From: Candidatus Altarchaeota archaeon
GTDB taxonomy: Archaea; SpSt-1190
NCBI GenBank assembly: GCA_030590165.1
Contig: JAUUZA010000028.1
Location: 1-8,880, forward strand
DNA length: 8,880 nt
Direction of reading: 5' to 3'
Translations under genes and position numbers: made by a program
Notes under the pieces: model-generated
Told to the model about the DNA's origin: nothing
What the model saw: the letters and a program-made list of their open reading frames with translations, nothing else
Database searches by the model: none
Shown: positions 1 to 5,050 of the stretch, one piece after another
How positions within the stretch are numbered: position 1 is the stretch's first letter
Layout of the letters: every line of letters begins with the position of its first letter

Positions 1-658
1 CCTACATCATAATAATATTACAGGAATACCTGAAAGTTTTAAAAAACTTGTAAATTTAAAATCAGTTTGTCTAAGTGATAATAAAATTACAAAAATTGCT
101 GATATTTTTGAAAATCTCATAAATTTAGAAGATCTTTATTTATACAATAATAAACTTAAAACAATACCAAAGAGTCTTGGGAAACTTATAAACTTAAAGA
201 ATTTACTCCTTAGTTCAAATGAATTAAATTATCTCCCAATAGATGTTTGTAAACTTTTTTCGTCAGGAGAGCGTCTCATAGCCTTAGAAGATAATGCATT
301 TTTAAAAGTTGATACTCCTAATGACGGCTTAAACGTTGATTTATTAAATGAAGAATACGTTTATAGAGAAATTTATGACTCAAAAAAACACATTATAAAA
401 ATAAATGAAAAAGACAAAAAACAAATTTACAAAAGCGCTATTGAAAAAAATTTCTTAAAAGAAGGATTAAAATTGAGTGAAGAAAATTTAAATGAACTCT
501 ACAAAGGACCGAGCAGTTTAAAAAATCTAATCAAAATATATAGTAATTCTTTTGGAGCTACAAGATTTTTTCTAGAACAACAAAACATAATTTTTCCAAA
601 CGACTTCAAAGAAATTGAAATTCCAATTAAAAACGGCAACTACTCAATTTTATTGTAA
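1..658 (+). CDS. Leucine-rich-repeat protein, 3' part only
   Basis: Open from the left edge in the frame beginning at base 2, so about 218 residues of the C-terminus are visible and the start lies outside. Visible residues 1-18 are the end of one leucine-rich repeat. Residues 19-41, 42-64 and about 65-87 are three further repeats of 23 residues with the pattern LxxLxLxxNxLxxIPxxhxxL (for example LYNNKLKTIPKSL). Such repeats form a curved solenoid that usually binds another protein. The last 120 or so residues are not repeats: they are charged, rich in Lys, Glu and Asn, and I do not recognise a domain. No membrane segment is visible in this part. The TTG at 473 is in the same frame and is not a credible start, because the repeats lie upstream of it. 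The gene converges on rpoN with a single base between the two stop codons. The ligand and the role in the cell cannot be told from this fragment. Confidence 0.85.
   Translation, partial: LHHNNITGIPESFKKLVNLKSVCLSDNKITKIADIFENLINLEDLYLYNNKLKTIPKSLGKLINLKNLLLSSNELNYLPIDVCKLFSSGERLIALEDNAFLKVDTPNDGLNVDLLNEEYVYREIYDSKKHIIKINEKDKKQIYKSAIEKNFLKEGLKLSEENLNELYKGPSSLKNLIKIYSNSFGATRFFLEQQNIIFPNDFKEIEIPIKNGNYSILL
56..262 (+). repeat. Three tandem 69-base LRR coding units
   Basis: Units 56-124, 125-193 and 194-262 each encode one 23-residue leucine-rich repeat. Similarity is clear at protein level (Leu at positions 1, 4 and 6, Asn at 9) and weaker in the DNA, so these are old, diverged copies. Confidence 0.7.
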
Positions 659-659
659 T

Positions 660-854
660 TTATTTCCTATAAGGAGCTACCTCATCAATCACATCAACAT
701 GCGATAAAAGCATTCTTCTGCAACAATAACGAGAAATTTTTAGTTCATCCATAATTTTCTTGGCACTTTCACCTTTTTGAACTCTTTTTTTGTACTCCTC
801 ATAAAATGCAGAAACAGGCGCTCCACAACTGAAACATCTGATAGGTATAATCAT
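660..854 (-). CDS. rpoN: DNA-directed RNA polymerase subunit N (Rpo10)
   Basis: A 64-residue protein, the usual length for archaeal Rpo10, homologous to eukaryotic Rpb10. It is a small zinc-binding subunit on the assembly platform of archaeal RNA polymerase. Visible marks are the N-terminal MIIPIRCFSCG with Cys7 and Cys10 and the YCCRRM motif with Cys44 and Cys45; together these four Cys bind the zinc. I chose ATG at 854 because the family starts exactly with MIxPxRC and because a TATA-like box lies 25.5 bases upstream. An in-frame ATG at 872 would add six residues (MKKACF) and overlap the stop of the upstream HIT gene as ATGA, so translational coupling from 872 remains possible. It is last of S9 - HIT - RpoN on this strand. 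The rpoK, S2 and enolase genes that often follow rpoN in archaea are absent here. Confidence 0.96.
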   Translation of the reverse strand: MIIPIRCFSCGAPVSAFYEEYKKRVQKGESAKKIMDELKISRYCCRRMLLSHVDVIDEVAPYRK

Positions 855-868
855 AAAACAAGCCTTCT

Positions 869-1264
869 TCATTCGGTTAAAAGCTTTGCTGTCGACTTAG
901 TATCCTTCTTTTTTGAATTCCACTTAATTTCAAGGCCTTCAGTCTTAGTCTTAGGAATAATATGGAAATGGACATGCATAACCTCTTGACCGGCATCTCG
1001 TCCATTATTTTGTAAAATATTGTAATTTCTTACACCCATCTTACCAACAAGTAATTTTGAAACCACATCCAAGGCATCAGAAATATCTTTCCAAGTTTCA
1101 ATATCCATTTCATGACTTCTTTCAAAATGTTTTTTTGGAATTACTAAAGTATGACCCTCACTTAAAGGTGAAACATCAAGAAAGGCCATGGCCCCTTTAT
1201 TCTCATAAATCAAATCAGAAGGTATTTCCTTTGAAACTATCTTACAAAAAATGCAGTCATCCAT
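869..1264 (-). CDS. HIT-family nucleotide hydrolase or transferase
   Basis: A 131-residue histidine-triad protein of the HINT type. The catalytic triad HVHFH is at residues 97-101, with His99 and His101 preceding IIP, and Gln93 stands four residues before it. An N-terminal CIFC (Cys4, Cys7) plus a His near residue 46 suits the structural zinc site seen in many HIT proteins. The fold binds nucleotides; family members cleave AMP-lysine or adenylated phosphoramidates, or diadenosine polyphosphates, and the exact substrate here is unknown. ATG at 1264 is preferred because the family begins with the DCIFCKI motif and a TATA-like box lies 23.5 bases upstream; a TTG at 1273 would add three residues. 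It sits between S9 and rpoN, which are normally adjacent in archaea. Its stop overlaps an alternative rpoN start. Confidence 0.93.
   Translation of the reverse strand: MDDCIFCKIVSKEIPSDLIYENKGAMAFLDVSPLSEGHTLVIPKKHFERSHEMDIETWKDISDALDVVSKLLVGKMGVRNYNILQNNGRDAGQEVMHVHFHIIPKTKTEGLEIKWNSKKKDTKSTAKLLTE
876..883 (-). promoter_or_regulatory. Possible TATA box for rpoN
   Basis: CTTTTAAC on the minus strand, centred 25.5 bases before the ATG at 854 and inside the HIT gene. It supports the 854 start and an internal promoter, but chance matches are easy in this AT-rich DNA. Confidence 0.35.
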
Positions 1265-1283
1265 AGAAAACAAAGGAAAAGGA

Positions 1284-1291
1284 AATATAAA
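1284..1291 (-). promoter_or_regulatory. Possible TATA box for the HIT gene
   Basis: TTTATATT on the minus strand, ending next to the S9 stop codon and centred 23.5 bases before ATG 1264. It suggests the HIT gene can be transcribed on its own as a leaderless message. Confidence 0.42.
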
Positions 1292-1705
1292 TTACCTTTT
1301 ACTCTTTTGTGCACTTGCACGTGGTTTACTAGACCCTGCTTTCCAAGGTTCATTCTGTCTCATATCTGGAACAATAAGCGTTCTATCATAATTGATAAAG
1401 GCCGTTTTAAGTTTGTCCCCAACATGGTCTGCTAATGCTCGCGCAATAGCCGTTCTAACTGCATCTGATTGAGAACTTATTCCACTTGAACGAACAGTCA
1501 CAGAAATATCAACAGAATTAACAACATCACCTGCAATTTCAAGAGGTTCTTTTATTCTTGCAACTAAATATTTCGGTCCCCATAAATCTAATAATTTTGA
1601 ATTAATTCTTATTATGCCGGTTCCGGGCCTAATTGTAGCCTTAGCAACAGCTACTTTTCTCTTCCCAATGAAATGAGAGGTCGGTTTAACTTTTTTATTT
1701 GACAC
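1292..1705 (-). CDS. rps9: Small-subunit ribosomal protein S9 (uS9)
   Basis: A 137-residue ribosomal protein of the archaeal or eukaryotic S9/S16 type. The N-terminal part has GKRKVAVAKATIRPG (about residues 14-28), the family hallmark, and the middle has SGISSQSDAVRTAIARAL, with the conserved GQxxAxRxxIARAL pattern. The basic C-terminal tail reaches toward the P-site tRNA in known ribosomes. Here it ends QKSKR, whereas archaeal proteins usually end QKSYR. The start is GTG at 1705: the frame closes upstream at a TAA (1727-1729) with no ATG between. A TATA-like box 24.5 bases upstream predicts a leaderless mRNA. S9 normally follows L13 directly; here 1143 bases with two other genes separate them. 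Confidence 0.96.
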   Translation of the reverse strand: MSNKKVKPTSHFIGKRKVAVAKATIRPGTGIIRINSKLLDLWGPKYLVARIKEPLEIAGDVVNSVDISVTVRSSGISSQSDAVRTAIARALADHVGDKLKTAFINYDRTLIVPDMRQNEPWKAGSSKPRASAQKSKR

Positions 1706-1725
1706 ATTTAGGAGTGAAATATGAG

Positions 1726-1733
1726 TTTAAAAG
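1726..1733 (-). promoter_or_regulatory. TATA box for S9
   Basis: CTTTTAAA on the minus strand, centred 24.5 bases before the GTG start at 1705. It is the expected promoter now that S9 is cut off from L13. Confidence 0.5.
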
Positions 1734-1772
1734 TATTTCTGGATAATTCAGACAAAAAAACAAAATCTAAAA

Positions 1773-1780
1773 TATTTATA
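1773..1780 (+). promoter_or_regulatory. TATA box for the acidic-protein gene
   Basis: TATTTATA, centred 20.5 bases before ATG 1797 and 26.5 before ATG 1803. The second spacing is nearer to the other promoters in this window. Confidence 0.5.
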
Positions 1781-1796
1781 ATCTATTAGAAACAAT

Positions 1797-2333
1797 ATGA
1801 ATATGCCTAACTCTAATAATAATCCTGAATATGACCCTGAATATGACGGTGAAGATGACCTTGAAAACAATCTTGACTATCTTTTTGATTATGCTCCTAA
1901 ACAAAATCCTGAGTTGGAAGACGCCGAACTCCTAGATATTTTTGAATCAATTCTTGGAAAAAAAAGAGCTTTCTTTGGGCAAGATATTGAATACTTCGAA
2001 GACATTCATGAACCAATCGAAGAAATCTTTGAAAAGCTTAATCCTGAAAACTTAATTGAATCAACTATGAATAGATTAATCCTTCGAGATGTAATAAACA
2101 TAAATCCAAATGAGTTTTCACCATATTCAAAGCGATTAAACCAAATTATAAATTTACAATATCAAGAACCTAAGTGTGAGGCTGTCCTTAAATGCGAGGG
2201 TTTCGTTAAGAGTGAAGACAAATATGTGGAAGCATTAAGTTATTTCTCAAATGAAAGCGAACTTGAAGACATTTTAGAAGACAATGAGGAAAAAAAACAT
2301 AAACACAAAGGAATAATATACTTTAAAGAATAA
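1797..2333 (+). CDS. Highly acidic hypothetical protein
   Basis: A 178-residue protein that I do not recognise. The first 60 residues or so are very acidic, with a short tandem element PEYDPEYD near residue 11 followed by runs of Glu, Asp, Asn and Leu. The middle (about 80-125) is more ordinary and may be helical. The tail is acidic again and ends with a Lys/His patch, KKHKHK. There is no signal peptide or membrane segment; two Cys occur, in KCEAVLKCEG. It stands between L13 and S9 on the opposite strand, reading toward the metalloprotease gene, whose stop is 10 bases away. A second ATG at 1803 lies 26.5 bases from the TATA box and is an equally good leaderless start. Acidity could suit binding to a basic partner such as a ribosomal protein, but that is only a guess from composition and position. 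Confidence 0.72.
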   Translation: MNMPNSNNNPEYDPEYDGEDDLENNLDYLFDYAPKQNPELEDAELLDIFESILGKKRAFFGQDIEYFEDIHEPIEEIFEKLNPENLIESTMNRLILRDVININPNEFSPYSKRLNQIINLQYQEPKCEAVLKCEGFVKSEDKYVEALSYFSNESELEDILEDNEEKKHKHKGIIYFKE

Positions 2334-2343
2334 TTGAACAAAT

Positions 2344-2838
2344 TCAAAACATAATAAATTTAGAAATCCAAAACAGAAAACTTACATAAATTGCATCAAA
2401 CCAAATATACCTTAAGATATTAATCAACCAAACAACAACACCTAAAATTAAACTTAAACCTAAAGTAATTGGATTAAATTTTTTGCGTTTAAAATGGAAT
2501 CTCCAAAGAGCACTTGCATCCTTATTACTTGGAAAAGCATTAAACCCAGCGGAAAATCCAAGCCAATACCATAGAAATGGAAGCCTTGAATGACCAAGAA
2601 TAAAAAATAAAATTGCAATAAGTGAATTGAAAATAAGGGGGGAGAGTGAAATCAAAATTTCTTTTGAATATGCTTTCGGTATTTCATGAACTACATATCC
2701 ACTAGGATTTCCAAATCGAAAAAAACAAACCTTTTTCACTTTTATTCCTGTTAATTTACAAAAAAAATAATGAGAAAACTCATGAAAGATTACTCCTGGA
2801 AAAGTAATCAAATTAATAAAAACACGTAAACCCATCAT
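2344..2838 (-). CDS. Membrane-embedded zinc metalloprotease-like protein
   Basis: A 164-residue, strongly hydrophobic protein with an HEFSH (HExxH) zinc site at residues 19-23 inside the first membrane segment. Further hydrophobic stretches lie at about 61-82, 87-103, 122-142 and 146-163. The segment NAFPSNKDA at 100-108 resembles the second zinc-ligand motif of site-2 (M50) proteases, with Asp107 as the candidate third ligand. Between them is GYVVHEIP, which I recall from a family of small archaeal membrane metalloproteases. The expected role is cleavage within or next to the membrane; the substrate is unknown. The start is the first of two adjacent ATGs, 10 bases after the L13 stop, with no visible promoter or Shine-Dalgarno. 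It is probably co-transcribed with L18e and L13, a place where S9 would normally be. Confidence 0.82.
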   Translation of the reverse strand: MMGLRVFINLITFPGVIFHEFSHYFFCKLTGIKVKKVCFFRFGNPSGYVVHEIPKAYSKEILISLSPLIFNSLIAILFFILGHSRLPFLWYWLGFSAGFNAFPSNKDASALWRFHFKRKKFNPITLGLSLILGVVVWLINILRYIWFDAIYVSFLFWISKFIMF

Positions 2839-2848
2839 AAGAATAAAA

Positions 2849-3271
2849 TTAGAGTTTAGGAGTCCATCCTAAAAATTTTGCAATTCTTTCAATACGGACA
2901 AATTTTGGAGCACTACTCTTTCCAAACGAAGTTTCAGGAACAAGTTCAGCCTTTCCTTTGAATTCTTCAGGAGTTCCAATATAAACTTTAAGACGTTTGA
3001 ATGCTTCTTGTCCCCTTGGTCTTTTCCAAGGAATCATCCCTCTTATTGTTCGTTTAACTATTAGGTGCGGTTCTTTTGGGAAAAAAGGTCCTTTGTAACG
3101 ATGACCTCTATCATGCTTCTCTTTGTAATTAGCAAAAATCATTTCCTTACTTCCCGTCACAACTGCCTTCTCGGCATTAACTACTGCTACTTCTTCACCA
3201 AGAAGGAGAGTCTTCGCAACATGAGCAGACAACCTTCCTAAAATTGCATTTTCAGCTTCAATAACTTTCAT
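2849..3271 (-). CDS. rpl13: Large-subunit ribosomal protein L13 (uL13)
   Basis: A 140-residue archaeal L13, of normal length. The family signatures are the N-terminal ILGRLSAHVAK (about 10-20), VVNAEKAVVTGSK, and the central RTIRGMIPWKRPRGQEAFKR, followed by a LKVYIGTPEEF segment. It is an early-assembling protein binding 23S rRNA in the large subunit. The ATG follows the L18e stop codon without any spacer (TAGATG). A GGTGAT sequence complementary to the archaeal 16S rRNA 3' end lies four bases upstream, and no TATA box is seen at the expected distance, so it should be translated from the L18e transcript. The next gene downstream is the metalloprotease, not S9. Confidence 0.97.
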   Translation of the reverse strand: MKVIEAENAILGRLSAHVAKTLLLGEEVAVVNAEKAVVTGSKEMIFANYKEKHDRGHRYKGPFFPKEPHLIVKRTIRGMIPWKRPRGQEAFKRLKVYIGTPEEFKGKAELVPETSFGKSSAPKFVRIERIAKFLGWTPKL

Positions 3272-3640
3272 CTAAATCACCATCTTAACCTTTTGTCCCT
3301 TGGAATTTTTTTCAAAAAGTTCTTCCAAGGTCAAAACTTTTCCTCCGGCTTTTTCAATTTTTTCAACTGCTGTTTGTGAAAATGAATATGCAGAAACTGT
3401 TATTTTATTTAAAACAATTCCCGTTCCCAAAACTTTTCCAGGAACAACCAAAACAAAATCATCTGAAGCTAAACGATCAAGCTTTCCTACATTAACCATG
3501 ACTCTATTACTTCTTGGGGTACTAAGCCTCTCTGCCACTGATTTCCAAAAATCACTTCCTTTTTTTGAAAATTTTGAAAGAAGACGAACTATTCTAACAT
3601 CTTCAAAGTTCCGCTTCTTTATTCTTTGCTTGAGTCCCAC
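3272..3640 (-). CDS. rpl18e: Large-subunit ribosomal protein L18e (eL18)
   Basis: A 122-residue archaeal and eukaryotic-specific ribosomal protein, of the usual archaeal length. Recognisable blocks are FWKSVAERLSTPRSNRVMVN (about 32-51), the VGKLDRLA segment, VVPGKVLGTG, and AYSFSQTAVEKIEKAGG near the C-terminus. It is structurally related to L15 and binds 23S rRNA. The start is GTG at 3640 (GTG GGA CTC), matching the expected first residues before the basic KQRIKKRN. A TATA-like box centred 23.5 bases upstream suggests a leaderless message and makes this the first gene of L18e - L13 - metalloprotease. It diverges from the phosphatase gene across 75 bases. Confidence 0.96.
   Translation of the reverse strand: MGLKQRIKKRNFEDVRIVRLLSKFSKKGSDFWKSVAERLSTPRSNRVMVNVGKLDRLASDDFVLVVPGKVLGTGIVLNKITVSAYSFSQTAVEKIEKAGGKVLTLEELFEKNSKGQKVKMVI
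3276..3281 (-). promoter_or_regulatory. Shine-Dalgarno site of L13
   Basis: GGTGAT on the minus strand, four bases before ATG 3271 and overlapping the end of L18e. It matches the complement of the archaeal 16S rRNA 3' end. This gene lacks a TATA box at the usual distance, which fits translation from within a longer message. Confidence 0.6.
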
Positions 3641-3659
3641 AGCTAATATTTAAGAAGCC

Positions 3660-3667
3660 GTTTTTAA
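3660..3667 (-). promoter_or_regulatory. Possible TATA box for L18e
   Basis: TTAAAAAC on the minus strand, centred 23.5 bases before the GTG start at 3640, driving L18e - L13 - metalloprotease. Confidence 0.42.
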
Positions 3668-3688
3668 CCTTTATGCTTTCTACTACAC

Positions 3689-3696
3689 ATTTATAC
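3689..3696 (+). promoter_or_regulatory. TATA box for the phosphatase gene
   Basis: ATTTATAC, centred 23.5 bases before ATG 3716. It lies 21 bases from the opposing L18e box. Confidence 0.45.
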
Positions 3697-3715
3697 TCTT
3701 AAAACCAAGAAAGCA

Positions 3716-4477
3716 ATGAAGAACTTCTTAGAAGTAGCGTTGACTGCAATAAAACAAGCGGAAGAAATTATTATGGGGGCTTATCCAAATAAAATTGATT
3801 TCACCACTAAAGAAGATAATTCACGCGTCACCCTTCTAGACAAAAAATCCGAACAAACAATGATAAACCACATATCAAGTAATTTTCCAGACCACGGATT
3901 TTTCGGAGAAGAATTTGGAAAAAAGAATGAAGACGCAGAATATGTTTGGGTTATGGATCCAATTGATGGCACTCATAATTTTCTTCGTCACATCCCTTTC
4001 TTTGGAATTGAACTTGCCCTAACAAAAAACAAGGAAGTTATTCTTGGAATTTCAGATATGCCTGCCTTTGGAGAATTAATGTGGGCAACAAAGGGAGGGG
4101 GAACTTATCTCAACAGAAAAAAAGTAGGAGTTTCCAATATTTCAAACATAAATCAATCCTTCTTTGCAACAGGAAAACCCCATATCTTCGAAAAAAAAGG
4201 TCACCTAAATGGACTATTAAACCTTTCAAAAAATTGTTATGACTTTAGATCTGATGTTGGAGAACTTACTGGAGGACACTTCGTAGCACAAGGAAAAATT
4301 GAAATTAATATTAGACCTGAAATTCTCTTTTGGGATATAGCAGCACTAAAAATTATAATTGAAGAAGCCGGAGGAAAAATGACTGACTTTCTTGGAAATC
4401 CCGTAGATGAAAATACAAGAGAAATCATTTCAACAAATGGATTACTTCATAATAAAGTCCTTGAATTTTTCCAATGA
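3716..4477 (+). CDS. Inositol-monophosphatase-family phosphatase
   Basis: A 253-residue member of the Mg-dependent IMPase/FBPase/HisN superfamily, of full length. The metal-binding and catalytic pieces are all present: GEE at 64-66, DPIDGTHNF at 81-89 and WDIAALKIIIEEAGG at 206-220, with Asp207 as the last ligand. In archaea such enzymes dephosphorylate inositol-1-phosphate and often also fructose-1,6-bisphosphate; other members are histidinol-phosphate or PAP phosphatases. The segment around 178-190 (RSDVGELTGGH) is not typical of any one subfamily to my eye, so I do not name a substrate. The ATG at 3716 lies 23.5 bases from a TATA-like box. Its stop overlaps an in-frame ATG of the following dcd frame as ATGA. 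Confidence 0.93.
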   Translation: MKNFLEVALTAIKQAEEIIMGAYPNKIDFTTKEDNSRVTLLDKKSEQTMINHISSNFPDHGFFGEEFGKKNEDAEYVWVMDPIDGTHNFLRHIPFFGIELALTKNKEVILGISDMPAFGELMWATKGGGTYLNRKKVGVSNISNINQSFFATGKPHIFEKKGHLNGLLNLSKNCYDFRSDVGELTGGHFVAQGKIEINIRPEILFWDIAALKIIIEEAGGKMTDFLGNPVDENTREIISTNGLLHNKVLEFFQ

Positions 4478-4480
4478 AAA

Positions 4481-4488
4481 GTTTAAAT
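4481..4488 (+). promoter_or_regulatory. Possible TATA box for dcd
   Basis: GTTTAAAT, centred 25.5 bases before ATG 4510 and just after the phosphatase stop codon. It supports the 4510 start and separate transcription of dcd. Confidence 0.42.
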
Positions 4489-4509
4489 TCTCACACTAAA
4501 ATAATTTAC

Positions 4510-5049
4510 ATGGTGTTAGCTGGAGAAGGACTAAAAAATGAACTCAGGAAATCAATTTCAATTAAACCTTTCCGTAATGGAAATTTATCTGGAGTAAGTT
4601 ATGACATCACCCTTGATGGGGAATTTTTAAAATTAAAGGGCGAGGAAACGCCATTAATTGATCCTATGAATTTCAATGTAGTTGGAGAACGAACAATGGC
4701 AAATGATTTCATACTTCAACCTGGAAGGTTTGTTCTTGGACGAAGTGAGGAATGGTTAGAACTCAATGGAAGCACCATGGCAATGGTGAGTGGGAAGAGT
4801 AGTCTTGCTCGATTAGGGCTTCAAATTGAAAGTGCCGCAATACTCCACCCAGGTCACACCGGCTACATAGTACTCGAAATTGCAAATTTTAACAGCGTCC
4901 CAATTAGATTAATTAAAGGAATGAAAATTGCTCAATTAGTTTTTTTCAAAACAAGTGATGATGTTGAATTATATGCAAAAGCAAGTAGCTCAACTTTCAA
5001 AACTCAAAAAACTATTGAACTCCCAAAAAAAATTTCGCGTAGTGACTAA
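4510..5049 (+). CDS. dcd: dCTP deaminase (Dcd/Dut superfamily)
   Basis: A 179-residue trimeric-type dCTP deaminase, which converts dCTP to dUTP (some archaeal members go on to dUMP) for thymidylate synthesis. Visible family marks are SIKPF and SYDITL near the N-terminus, GKSSLARLG at 95-103 (usually GRSSLAR), HPGHTGYIVLE at 113-123 with the catalytic Glu123, and the KGMKIAQLVF strand. The Glu argues for a deaminase rather than a plain dUTPase. I start it at ATG 4510 because MVLAGEGLKNEL aligns with the family N-terminus MILSDxDI and a TATA-like box is centred 25.5 bases upstream. An in-frame ATG at 4474, overlapping the phosphatase stop as ATGA, would add twelve residues with no family counterpart. 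A bifunctional dUTP-hydrolysing activity cannot be judged by eye. Confidence 0.92.
   Translation: MVLAGEGLKNELRKSISIKPFRNGNLSGVSYDITLDGEFLKLKGEETPLIDPMNFNVVGERTMANDFILQPGRFVLGRSEEWLELNGSTMAMVSGKSSLARLGLQIESAAILHPGHTGYIVLEIANFNSVPIRLIKGMKIAQLVFFKTSDDVELYAKASSSTFKTQKTIELPKKISRSD
5042..5045 (+). promoter_or_regulatory. Short Shine-Dalgarno-like site of the TtuA-like gene
   Basis: GTGA, five bases before ATG 5051 and within the last codons of dcd. The match is short. It supports the 5051 start over upstream in-frame ATGs at 4955-4961. Confidence 0.35.
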
Positions 5050-5050
5050 A

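Noticed and set aside
855-872. rpoN starting at ATG 872
   Set aside because: Adds six residues before the invariant MIxPxRC start and does not fit the TATA spacing; kept only as an alternative because of the ATGA overlap with HIT.
777-989. Plus-strand open frame opposite rpoN and HIT
   Set aside because: Antisense shadow of two well-recognised genes, with no family-like sequence of its own.
1057-1266. Plus-strand open frame opposite the HIT gene
   Set aside because: Lies wholly within the HIT coding region on the other strand and has no support.
3300-3653. 117-codon plus-strand frame opposite L18e
   Set aside because: Complete antisense shadow of a ribosomal protein; Ser/Thr/Phe-rich composition is typical of a complement of Lys/Glu-rich coding sequence.
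3781-4428. Two minus-strand frames (3781-3972 and 4237-4428) inside the phosphatase gene
   Set aside because: Antisense to the conserved catalytic regions, with no independent evidence.
4955-5050. Longer N-terminus for the TtuA-like protein, from ATG 4955
   Set aside because: Would overlap dcd by about 95 bases in another frame and put 32 residues ahead of the CxxC zinc site, which in this family stands at the very N-terminus.
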